From: CALMEC01 sp964393105
GTDB taxonomy: Bacteria; Actinomycetota; Thermoleophilia; Miltoncostaeales; Miltoncostaeaceae
Length of the DNA stretch: 64,000 nt
Direction of reading: 5' to 3'
NCBI GenBank assembly: GCA_964393105.1
Contig: CAYMSM010000004.1
Location: 47,352-111,351, forward strand
Shown here: positions 1-7,209 of the stretch, in pieces
Position numbering within the stretch: the stretch's first letter is position 1
How the letters are laid out: every line of letters begins with the position of its first letter
Notes under the pieces: generated by a model
Database searches by the model: none
The model's input: only the letters and a program-made list of their open reading frames with translations
Told to the model about the DNA's origin: nothing
Position numbers and translations under genes: made by a program

Positions 1-597
1 GATGCGCAACCGCTGGTGCGAAGCGGTATACGGGTCGCCCTCGCCCGTGAGCAGGGGTTCGTCATCGTCGAGGAGGGGGAGTCGATCGTCGGGAGGTCCG
101 GAGCGGATCCAGACGTGGTCGTTCTCGGCACCGGGCATGGCTCGGCTTCGGCTCGCTCCATCCGCGAACGATGGCCGATGGCCGCGGTGCTGATGCTGTC
201 CGCGTCGGCCGATCCGGTGTTGGTGCGCCGGCTGTTCGAGCTCGGGGTCACAGGGATCGTGCTGCCGACAGTCGACGACAACGAGCTCATCAGAGCGATG
301 CGGATCGTGGCCTCGGGTGGGCGCTACGTGACGCCCGGGGTCGGGGCGGTGCTCGCCGAGGGAGATCAGCACCACAACGGCGTGGCCGCATTGTCGGCAC
401 GGGAGCGGGATGTGCTGCGGTTGCTTGCGCTCGGGCTCACCAACCAGCAGATCGCCGACGAGCTCGTCGTCAGCATCCGCACCGTCGAGGGACACCGGGC
501 CAATCTGATGACCAAGCTCGGCGCAACGTCACGCGCCGAGCTCGTCAGGCACGCGCTCAAGGTCGGGCTGCTGGACGATGAGCTCTCCCGCAGCTGA
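1..597 (+). CDS. LuxR/NarL-family response regulator, 5' end cut by window
   Basis: The reading frame is open from the first base, and the first codons (DAQPLVRSGIRVAL) already match the helix-1 part of a receiver domain, so the true start lies before the window. The N-terminal ~115 residues form a receiver-like domain. The C-terminus is a GerE/LuxR helix-turn-helix (LSARERDVLRLLALGLTNQQ, then RTVEGHRANLMTKL). The strand that normally carries the phospho-accepting Asp (LLDLxMP) reads VVVLGTGHG, with no Asp, and the conserved Lys loop reads LPT. It therefore looks like a phosphorylation-independent pseudo-receiver regulator. No partner kinase is visible. Family assignment is firm; the target genes are unknown. 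Confidence 0.88.
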   Translation, partial: DAQPLVRSGIRVALAREQGFVIVEEGESIVGRSGADPDVVVLGTGHGSASARSIRERWPMAAVLMLSASADPVLVRRLFELGVTGIVLPTVDDNELIRAMRIVASGGRYVTPGVGAVLAEGDQHHNGVAALSARERDVLRLLALGLTNQQIADELVVSIRTVEGHRANLMTKLGATSRAELVRHALKVGLLDDELSRS

Positions 598-602
598 CCG
601 CG

Positions 603-1109
603 TCAGCGTGGTGGCGTGGGTTCGCTGCCCGGCGCGGCCGCGTGAGCGAGCTCATCGAGCCGGAGCGCGAGCTCCACTGCGTGCGGTTTCAGCTCAGCCG
701 ACGCGCGATCCGAGACGAACCAAGCCTCGTCGCGCAGGATCTCGAGGCGGTCATGCGCCTCGGGGGTGCGCAGCGCGGCGACGGTTCTGATTTCGAGTCG
801 CGCCATCATCAGGCGAAGCTCCTCGTCGGTGGGCTCCTCGTCACGCTGGCGACGTCCCAAGATCCACCACAGCACACCGAGCAGTGGCAGCTTGACACCG
901 AGGAACGCCACGATGACCCAGATCGACAGGGTCATCGGACTGCCGGCGTCTGCCGCGACGATCGCCGCGGTTGTACCGATGGCCACGATCAGGCCGGCGA
1001 CGAACGCGATGGCAAGCAGGCGCATGCCGCGCAGTCGACCGTCTGCGTCCATTGTGAATCGCGTCAGCAGTCGGGTCACGCGTCCCTGTGGTTCGGTCAA
1101 CGCCACCAT
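603..1109 (-). CDS. small two-helix membrane protein, unknown function
   Basis: This is a 168-aa protein with two hydrophobic segments (about residues 31-52 and 60-84), followed by a charged, helix-rich cytoplasmic tail (RRQRDEEPTDEELRLMMARL). The ATG at 1109 was chosen because TATCCT sits exactly 6 nt upstream, a spacing repeated at other genes here and suggesting a leaderless mRNA. Longer upstream in-frame starts would run into the malate synthase region and have no membrane or family character. It is transcribed divergently from malate synthase and convergently with the LuxR gene. I do not recognise the family. Confidence 0.7.
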   Translation of the reverse strand: MVALTEPQGRVTRLLTRFTMDADGRLRGMRLLAIAFVAGLIVAIGTTAAIVAADAGSPMTLSIWVIVAFLGVKLPLLGVLWWILGRRQRDEEPTDEELRLMMARLEIRTVAALRTPEAHDRLEILRDEAWFVSDRASAELKPHAVELALRLDELAHAAAPGSEPTPPR

Positions 1110-1115
1110 GGGGAC

Positions 1116-1121
1116 AGGATA
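1116..1121 (-). promoter_or_regulatory. -10-like TATCCT for a leaderless start
   Basis: TATCCT lies 6 nt before the ATG at 1109 on the minus strand. No -35 hexamer is obvious. The spacing matches other genes in this window. Confidence 0.45.
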
Positions 1122-1361
1122 GACCCGTCGCGCGAGGTGCGGGTCCTTGCCTGGGCGGACGAGTACGCCTCGAGCAGGGATCGGCGACGCCATCGCGGCA
1201 GCCGGTACCGGTTCGGGTGACCCTGCCCGAAGGTAGGCGACCCAGCCCGGCCGTGATCGACTAATCTTCACCGCCCTGTATGTCCGGGAATGCAGCAGGT
1301 TCTGGGTCGTCGCCCGTTCGTGCGCGCCGGCCCGTTCGTTTTCACCACTGGAAGGAGCACG

Positions 1362-2963
1362 ATGGCGAGCAACATCACCCCACCGGCGGGCGTCGAGATC
1401 CACGGCCCCGAGGTCCCCGGCATCGCCGAGATCCTCGTACCGGAGGCGATGGAACTCGTGGCGAAGCTGCACCGGGCGTTCGACGCCCGGCGGCTCGAGC
1501 TGCTCGACGCACGTGAGCAGCGCCAGGCGCGCCTGGACGCGGGCGAGCGCCCCGACTTTCTTTCCGGGACGGCCGACGTCCGCGCGGGTCACTGGAGCGT
1601 GGCGCCAGTGCCGGCCGACATGCAGGACCGGCGTACGGAGATCACCGGTCCGGTCGATCGCAAGATGATCATCAACGCGCTCAACTCCGGCGCCAAGGCG
1701 TTCATGGCGGACTTCGAGGACTCCAACACCCCGACGTGGGCCAACTGCATCATGGGTCAGGTCAACCTACGCGACGCGGTGCTGCGCACGATCTCGTTCG
1801 AGAGCCCGGACGGCAAGAAGTACGCGCTCAAGGACGAGACGGCGACGCTGCTGGTGCGGCCTCGCGGGTGGCATCTGATGGAGAAGCACTGCACGGTCGA
1901 CGGGCAGCCGGTCAGCGGCGGTGTCTTCGATTTCGCGCTCTACATGTTCCACAGCGCCAAGCCCAAGATCGCGGCGGGCAGCGGCCCGTACTTCTACCTG
2001 CCCAAGCTGGAGAGCCATCTGGAGGCGCGCCTCTGGAACGACATCTTCGTGATGACGCAGGACCATCTCGGTATCCCACAGGGGACCATCAAGGCGACGG
2101 TGTTGATCGAGACGATCCTCGCAGCGTTCGAGATGGACGAGATCCTGTATGAGCTGCGTGACCACTCGTCGGGCCTCAACTGCGGCCGCTGGGACTACAT
2201 CTTCAGCTGCATCAAGAAGTTCCGCACCCGTCCGGACTTCGTCCTGGCCGACCGTGTGCTGGTCACGATGGCGACGCACTTCATGAACTCATACAGCCTG
2301 CTGTGCATCAAGACCTGTCACCGTCGCAACGCCCACGCCATGGGCGGTATGGCGGCGCAGATCCCGATCAAGAACGACCCCGAAGCCAACGACGCGGCGC
2401 TCGAGAAGGTACGACAGGACAAGATCCGCGAAGCCAACAACGGCCACGATGGCACGTGGGTGGCGCACCCCGGCCTGGTGGCGATCGCGCTGGAGGCGTT
2501 CGACGCGGTCATGCCACAGGCAAACCAGATCGAGAAGAAGCTCGAGGACGTCGAGATCACGGCGGACGACCTGCTGGACTTCGGTCCGGAGGGCCCGATC
2601 ACCGAGACCGGCGTGCGCACCAACATCAATGTCGGCGTGCAGTACCTGGGCGCGTGGCTTGCGGGCGTCGGCTGCGTGCCGATCCGCAACCTCATGGAGG
2701 ACGCCGCGACCGCCGAGATCAGCCGCTCGCAGTTGTGGCAGTGGATCCACAACGACAAAGGCGTGTTGGACGACGGCCGCAAGATCGACGTGCCGATGTT
2801 CCGGGAGTTCCTCGCCGAGGAGATGGTGGTCATCAAAGGCGAGCTCGGCGCGGGATACGACGCCGGTCGCTACGAGGAGGCGGCCCGCCTGTTCGACGAG
2901 ATCTCGACGGCAGACAAGCTCGTCGACTTCCTGACGCTGCCCGCCTACCGGATGATCGACTGA
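1362..2963 (+). CDS. aceB: malate synthase A
   Basis: Condenses glyoxylate with acetyl-CoA to malate in the cytosol (glyoxylate and glycolate assimilation). It has 533 aa, normal for the A isoform. Family blocks are in order: DFEDSNTPTW (~118), ATVLIET (~246), the signature DHSSGLNCGRWDYIFS (~267) and the catalytic-Asp block LMEDAATAEISRSQLWQW (~444, Asp at the position of E. coli D447). The ATG at 1362 was chosen because GGAAGGAG precedes it by about 6 nt and the protein then begins where the family does; an in-frame GTG-like extension upstream adds nothing conserved. No isocitrate lyase is next to it. The glyoxylate is probably supplied by the glcDEF operon at 42-46 kb. Confidence 0.96.
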   Translation: MASNITPPAGVEIHGPEVPGIAEILVPEAMELVAKLHRAFDARRLELLDAREQRQARLDAGERPDFLSGTADVRAGHWSVAPVPADMQDRRTEITGPVDRKMIINALNSGAKAFMADFEDSNTPTWANCIMGQVNLRDAVLRTISFESPDGKKYALKDETATLLVRPRGWHLMEKHCTVDGQPVSGGVFDFALYMFHSAKPKIAAGSGPYFYLPKLESHLEARLWNDIFVMTQDHLGIPQGTIKATVLIETILAAFEMDEILYELRDHSSGLNCGRWDYIFSCIKKFRTRPDFVLADRVLVTMATHFMNSYSLLCIKTCHRRNAHAMGGMAAQIPIKNDPEANDAALEKVRQDKIREANNGHDGTWVAHPGLVAIALEAFDAVMPQANQIEKKLEDVEITADDLLDFGPEGPITETGVRTNINVGVQYLGAWLAGVGCVPIRNLMEDAATAEISRSQLWQWIHNDKGVLDDGRKIDVPMFREFLAEEMVVIKGELGAGYDAGRYEEAARLFDEISTADKLVDFLTLPAYRMID

Positions 2964-3049
2964 ACCCGGCCCGAGGCGATCACCGTCGACTCCTGAGGTC
3001 GGGCGCGTCACCGTGAACATCCGGTCGATGGAGTCAACGAGAGGGGCGC

Positions 3050-4585
3050 TCATCGGCCGGCTCCGACCGTTTCGCGGATCGGGATGGCGTCAACCAGGGT
3101 TGCTTCGCCCGGTGGGTCCAAGCGATCCTCGATCTCGGCGCGCAGGGACCAGTAGCGGCCGCCGCCGAAGCTCTTGCGCTCGCCGGCAGCGGCCCCGGTG
3201 CGGGTCATGGCGCCCCAGCCCTGCTTCTTTCGCATCGCCTCGTACAGACCGGCGATGCGCCACCATGAGTTGAGCTGCCGGTAGCCGAAGGTCTCGATCA
3301 CCGCAAGGTACGCGATCCGCCCGACGTGCTTCCACTTGGGGTACCGGTGGAAGACGACCTCCTCCATCACCAGCGACGAGATGGACAGGACCAGGCCGAG
3401 GCCCACAATGATCAGCAACATGAACGGCGCCAGACCCGTGTTCAGCAACCCGCCTGCCCACATCGCGATCGCCAGGACCGCCGCGATCCCCTCCATGACG
3501 GGGCCGAGGAGCTCGAACAGCAGGAAGTAGGGCAGCGCCATCGTCCCCAATGTGCCGTACCGGGGGTTGAAGAGCATGGTGCGGTGACGCGAGAGTGTGT
3601 CGTACAGCCCGCGCTGCCAGCGCGTGCGTTGGCGGCGCAACACCGCCAGGGTCTCAGGCGCCTCGGTCCAGCACACCGCATCCGGGACGAACTCGACGCG
3701 GTAGGGGCGGTCCTGCTCGATCATGACCCGCTGCATGCGCACGACCAACTCGGCGTCCTCACCGATCGTATGGGCGTACCCGCCGACCTCCACCACGACG
3801 TCCTTGCGGAAGATCCCGAACGCCCCGGACACGATCAGCAGGGCGTTGAGACGGCTCCAACTGCAGCGGCCGACGAGGAACCCGCGCATGTACTCGACGA
3901 TCTGGAACCCGGGAATGTGCTTGCGGGGGATGCCGGCTTGGGTCAGGGTGCCGCGCGCGAACGTCGAGCCGTTGGCGATGCGCACGATCCCGCCGGTGGC
4001 GATGACAAGGTCCGGGCGCAGCACGAACGGCTCGATCGCGCGAAGCAGCGCGTCCGGCTCCAAGATGGAGTCGGCGTCGATGCCGCACACCAGTGGGTAC
4101 CGCGACGCGTTGATGCCGGCGTTGAGCGAATCGGCCTTGCCGCCGTTCTCCTTGTCGATGACGATCAGCTCGGGGTATGCCCGCGACTGGTAGATGCCCC
4201 GCACCGGCTGGGTCGTGAGCGTGTTGGGCGGGTCACGGTCCAGCGGCTCCAGGCCGTAGGCCTCGACGACCTGCCGCAGGGTGTCGTCCTTGGAGCCGTC
4301 GTTGACGACGATCACCTCGAACTCCGGGTAGCGCAGGCCAAGCAGCGACGCGACCGACTCCACGATGGCAGCCGATTCGTTGTACGCGGGAAGCAGCACC
4401 GACACGGGTGGCGTCAGGGGGAACGTGAACATGTCCTCGCCGATGTCCGCCTTGCGGTCGAGCGCGTGGTCGTAGATCTCGCGGCCGGCCACGGCGGTCA
4501 GCGCAAGCGAGGCGATCGCAAGCAGGGCGAAGTAGAACGCGACGATGCCCGCGAGCACCATGATCAGGACGATCAACCAACTCAT
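3050..4585 (-). CDS. membrane processive glycosyltransferase, family 2 (GT2)
   Basis: This 511-aa inner-membrane glycan synthase resembles the poly-GlcNAc/hyaluronan/cellulose synthase group. One N-terminal membrane helix (1-32) is followed by a cytosolic GT-A domain with LPAYNES (65-71), VVNDGSKDDT (93-102), a DAD-type metal site GIDADS (168-173), GED (275-277) and the processivity motif QRTRW (319-323). Several membrane helices then run from ~347 to 440, before a soluble tail. It is the last gene of a three-gene operon; its ATG overlaps the stop of the HEAT gene in ATGA. The polymer made cannot be read from the sequence. A receiver protein leading the operon suggests signal-controlled exopolysaccharide production. 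Confidence 0.9.
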   Translation of the reverse strand: MSWLIVLIMVLAGIVAFYFALLAIASLALTAVAGREIYDHALDRKADIGEDMFTFPLTPPVSVLLPAYNESAAIVESVASLLGLRYPEFEVIVVNDGSKDDTLRQVVEAYGLEPLDRDPPNTLTTQPVRGIYQSRAYPELIVIDKENGGKADSLNAGINASRYPLVCGIDADSILEPDALLRAIEPFVLRPDLVIATGGIVRIANGSTFARGTLTQAGIPRKHIPGFQIVEYMRGFLVGRCSWSRLNALLIVSGAFGIFRKDVVVEVGGYAHTIGEDAELVVRMQRVMIEQDRPYRVEFVPDAVCWTEAPETLAVLRRQRTRWQRGLYDTLSRHRTMLFNPRYGTLGTMALPYFLLFELLGPVMEGIAAVLAIAMWAGGLLNTGLAPFMLLIIVGLGLVLSISSLVMEEVVFHRYPKWKHVGRIAYLAVIETFGYRQLNSWWRIAGLYEAMRKKQGWGAMTRTGAAAGERKSFGGGRYWSLRAEIEDRLDPPGEATLVDAIPIRETVGAGR

Positions 4586-5787
4586 GCCGCGACCTCCGCA
4601 GGAGACGCGGACCGCGTCAGGAGCTCACCCCAGGCGCGGGAGCCGACGGCTTCGAGTACCTGCAGCGTCGCCACGAGTCGGTCCTCGTTACCGCACGTCA
4701 GAGCTGCCGCGATGCGCCCCTCGATGCCCCCCGTGCGCTCGAGCCACTCCAGGCAGGCCGACTTGGCCCGCCGCGCGCCCGGGCTGTCGTCACGGGCGCA
4801 CAAGATTCGCCAGCCGAACTCACGACCCGAGGGTAGGCGGCACAGAGACTCGGCGGCGCGGTAGCTGACCCAGTACTCAGGATCGCGGGTCATGCTCGTC
4901 AGCACCCGGCCCGCACCGTCACCCAGGATCTGCCCGAGGCCCGTTGCGGCGGCTGCACGCACGATGGATTCGTCGGCGACCGACAAGCGGATCAGGGGCT
5001 CCGGGTCCACCGTGATGGACTCGTGGCTGTTGGCCGCGATCTCAGCTACCGCCAGAAGCGCCTCGCGCCGGGTCTCGGGATCCGGGTCGTCGAGGGTGGC
5101 CATGAGCGCAGGGATCGCCATCGTCGAGCGGCGTATGCCGAGCACCCTGGCGACCAGCTCCCGCACGGTCGGGTCGGCGTGGCCCAGGCACGTGATCAGC
5201 ACCGGGTCCGCTGCGGAGTCCAGGTGCAGCAGGGCACCAGAGAGGATCCCACGTGGCACGAGTCGTTGTTCGACCGCCGCGACGAGCGCCGGGACCTCGT
5301 GCTCGGTGGCGACGTGTCCCAGGGCCATCGCGCATGCGTCACGCACGCGATACCGACCGTCCCGCAGCCCGTATGCAAGCGCCTGCGCCGCCCGCCGGCT
5401 GCCCATCCGGCCGAGCAGGGCGGCGGCCTCCGCACGCCGCCACCCCCTGCTGGTGGGCCGCAGGAGCGTCCGCGCTGCCTCGGCGATAAAGCCGTTGTCC
5501 TCGAGCCACCGCACCGCGCGATCGCGCCGGTGGCCAGACAGGGATGTCGTGGCCTCGACTACCAGGTCGCGCGCGATACGCCGACGTCGACCGAAACGTG
5601 GCGCGGCCGGGGGCTCGGCGTCCAGCACGACCGACGACGGAAGCTCGGCCAGCGATTGGCGCACGGGCCGGTCCAGGCGTTCCTGGAGCTGCCGTCGCAA
5701 CTTCCAGGAGACGATCATGATGACGCAGCCGACCAGGATGATCGCGAATCCAAAGAGGACAACGAGGACGGCCATGTGCGGGTTCAT
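4582..5787 (-). CDS. membrane-anchored HEAT-repeat protein
   Basis: It has 401 aa. Residues 5-27 form a single membrane helix, followed by a basic segment and then repeated helical pairs with HEAT features (for example AEAAALLGRMGSRRAAQALA, VRDACAMALGH, ETRREALLAVAEIA), giving a solenoid of about 8-9 repeats. Start 5787 was chosen because it gives an ATGA overlap with the preceding receiver gene and places the membrane helix at the N-terminus. It sits between a response regulator and a GT2 synthase, with 4-bp overlaps on both sides. A scaffold or regulatory subunit joining receiver and synthase is the simplest inference; no enzymatic motif is seen. Confidence 0.85.
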   Translation of the reverse strand: MNPHMAVLVVLFGFAIILVGCVIMIVSWKLRRQLQERLDRPVRQSLAELPSSVVLDAEPPAAPRFGRRRRIARDLVVEATTSLSGHRRDRAVRWLEDNGFIAEAARTLLRPTSRGWRRAEAAALLGRMGSRRAAQALAYGLRDGRYRVRDACAMALGHVATEHEVPALVAAVEQRLVPRGILSGALLHLDSAADPVLITCLGHADPTVRELVARVLGIRRSTMAIPALMATLDDPDPETRREALLAVAEIAANSHESITVDPEPLIRLSVADESIVRAAAATGLGQILGDGAGRVLTSMTRDPEYWVSYRAAESLCRLPSGREFGWRILCARDDSPGARRAKSACLEWLERTGGIEGRIAAALTCGNEDRLVATLQVLEAVGSRAWGELLTRSASPAEVAA

Positions 5788-6806
5788 CGGTGCTCCACAG
5801 ACCGCCCGCTGCGCGCGGCCGCTGCCAACCACACCGGGCCGAGGGGATCAATCGTGGGCACGGCCGCAACCGCGGCATCAGATGATGCGAGGACCCCGCC
5901 GAGAACCTGGCTCCATCGTTGGACGATCGCGTCGGGCGTGTCCCGGGCGTCAAGTACCCGGCGCAGCCGGTGACTCCAGCCCTCCGTCGCCTCGCGCCCG
6001 AGCTGGGGCGCCGGCGAGGGGCTGGGTGCTCGGGTGGTGAGGGTTCTCGTGAGCGCGTCGTGCCAGAAGCTCGGGAGTGTCGCGGGCAGCTCGAGCTGGG
6101 CACGGTGGCGCTGCAGTGCTTCGTGACTCGCACGTTCGACGGCTGCCAGCGCATCCGCCAGCGTCACGTTGCCGACCACCGGGTCGGCCTCCACGGAGTC
6201 ACGTAGAAGCGCGCGGACCGCGTCCCCCCACAGACGACGCAGTGCGCTCGCCGCCGATCCGTTCGGCGCTGTCGACCCTGGCATCCGCCCGATGCTGTCT
6301 GCGACCAGTCTTGTGAACAGCTCCTCGACATGGGCGTCGCGGCTCGGTCCGGGGCGTCGGCGGGCGAATGCGTCTTCGGCGAGCTGTCTGATCGCGATCG
6401 TCGCCCACAGCGGTCCCAGGACGTCGATGTACCGTGCAGGTTGTGCCTCGGTTGTCAGACGCTCGATCGCCTGCAGCAGGTCATCTGGCGCGAACGGCTT
6501 CTCGAAGTACGCGTCTGCGCCTGCCTCCAGCGCGTTGAAGCGGTCGGTGACGCGCGTGCGTGCGCTGATCATCAGGATCACCGGATGCCAGTCCTGCTGC
6601 TGGCGTACGCGGCGGACGACCTCGAGTCCGCGGGCGAGCGGCATCATGACGTCCAACAGCAGCACGTCTGGGCGCTCGTCGAGCGCGATGTCGACCGCGG
6701 CCATCCCGTCACCGGCCTCGAGGACCGCATGGTCGGCCCGCTCGAGCTGGTCGCGGAGAATCGCGCGCAGAAGCTGGTCGTCGTCTGCGACGAGGATCGT
6801 CGCCAT
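5784..6806 (-). CDS. response-regulator receiver protein with a novel C-terminal region
   Basis: It has 340 aa. The N-terminal ~115 residues are a complete receiver: acidic pair D8/D9, phospho-acceptor D52 in LLLDVMMP, S81 and K103 in EKPF. The remaining ~220 residues are helix-rich (ATIAIRQLAEDAFARRRPGP, HVEELFTRLVADSIGRMPG) and match no output domain I recognise: no helix-turn-helix, GGDEF or HD motif. The ATG at 6806 has GGAG 5 nt upstream. It is first in the operon with the HEAT protein and the GT2, so its output is probably protein-protein control of glycan synthesis. The cognate kinase is not adjacent. Confidence 0.9.
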   Translation of the reverse strand: MATILVADDDQLLRAILRDQLERADHAVLEAGDGMAAVDIALDERPDVLLLDVMMPLARGLEVVRRVRQQQDWHPVILMISARTRVTDRFNALEAGADAYFEKPFAPDDLLQAIERLTTEAQPARYIDVLGPLWATIAIRQLAEDAFARRRPGPSRDAHVEELFTRLVADSIGRMPGSTAPNGSAASALRRLWGDAVRALLRDSVEADPVVGNVTLADALAAVERASHEALQRHRAQLELPATLPSFWHDALTRTLTTRAPSPSPAPQLGREATEGWSHRLRRVLDARDTPDAIVQRWSQVLGGVLASSDAAVAAVPTIDPLGPVWLAAAARSGRSVEHR

Positions 6807-6981
6807 GGAACTCCAGAGAGTTGTGGGAAGGCAGATGCGACGCCGCGTCCGACGTCAAGGGGGTATCGGCGCCGTACAAGGAAATCCTGAGGTGAACCGG
6901 TGCGCACGCGTCGGCCAGTTGATGGTCACCCCGACGGCATGTCGTCTTGTACAACCCCTGTGCAGAGGGCAAGGTCAGAGC

Positions 6982-7188
6982 GTGAACGATCCATCCCCCA
7001 ACCGGGCCACTTGGGAGAACCGCAATTTCGCGCGTCCCGAAGGCCTGTGGTACATGCGCCACGCGGCCGCGTTGTCGCGGTGGCCGGTCGTCGACGAGGA
7101 CTGGGCGCGTCGCGTCGAGGCGCGTCGCATCGCGACGGACCATCCCCAGAGCAGTGACATCACCTCCCTGCACGGCGCCGGGCGCTGA
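6982..7188 (+). CDS. possible 68-aa small protein, unknown
   Basis: A GTG-started frame encodes a Trp/Tyr/Arg-rich 68-aa protein (NRATWENRNFARPEGLWYMR, VVDEDWARRVEARR). AAGG lies about 8 nt upstream. It fills the gap between the divergent receiver operon and the convergent LLM-ligase gene, where there is no other candidate. The composition is more protein-like than the antisense frames nearby, but no family is recognised and it may not be real. Confidence 0.4.
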   Translation: MNDPSPNRATWENRNFARPEGLWYMRHAAALSRWPVVDEDWARRVEARRIATDHPQSSDITSLHGAGR

Positions 7189-7209
7189 CGAGCCCCGCGG
7201 GACGATCAA

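Noticed and set aside
3326..4864. 512-codon plus-strand open frame
   Set aside because: Antisense to the GT2 synthase; Arg/His/Gln-rich without motifs.
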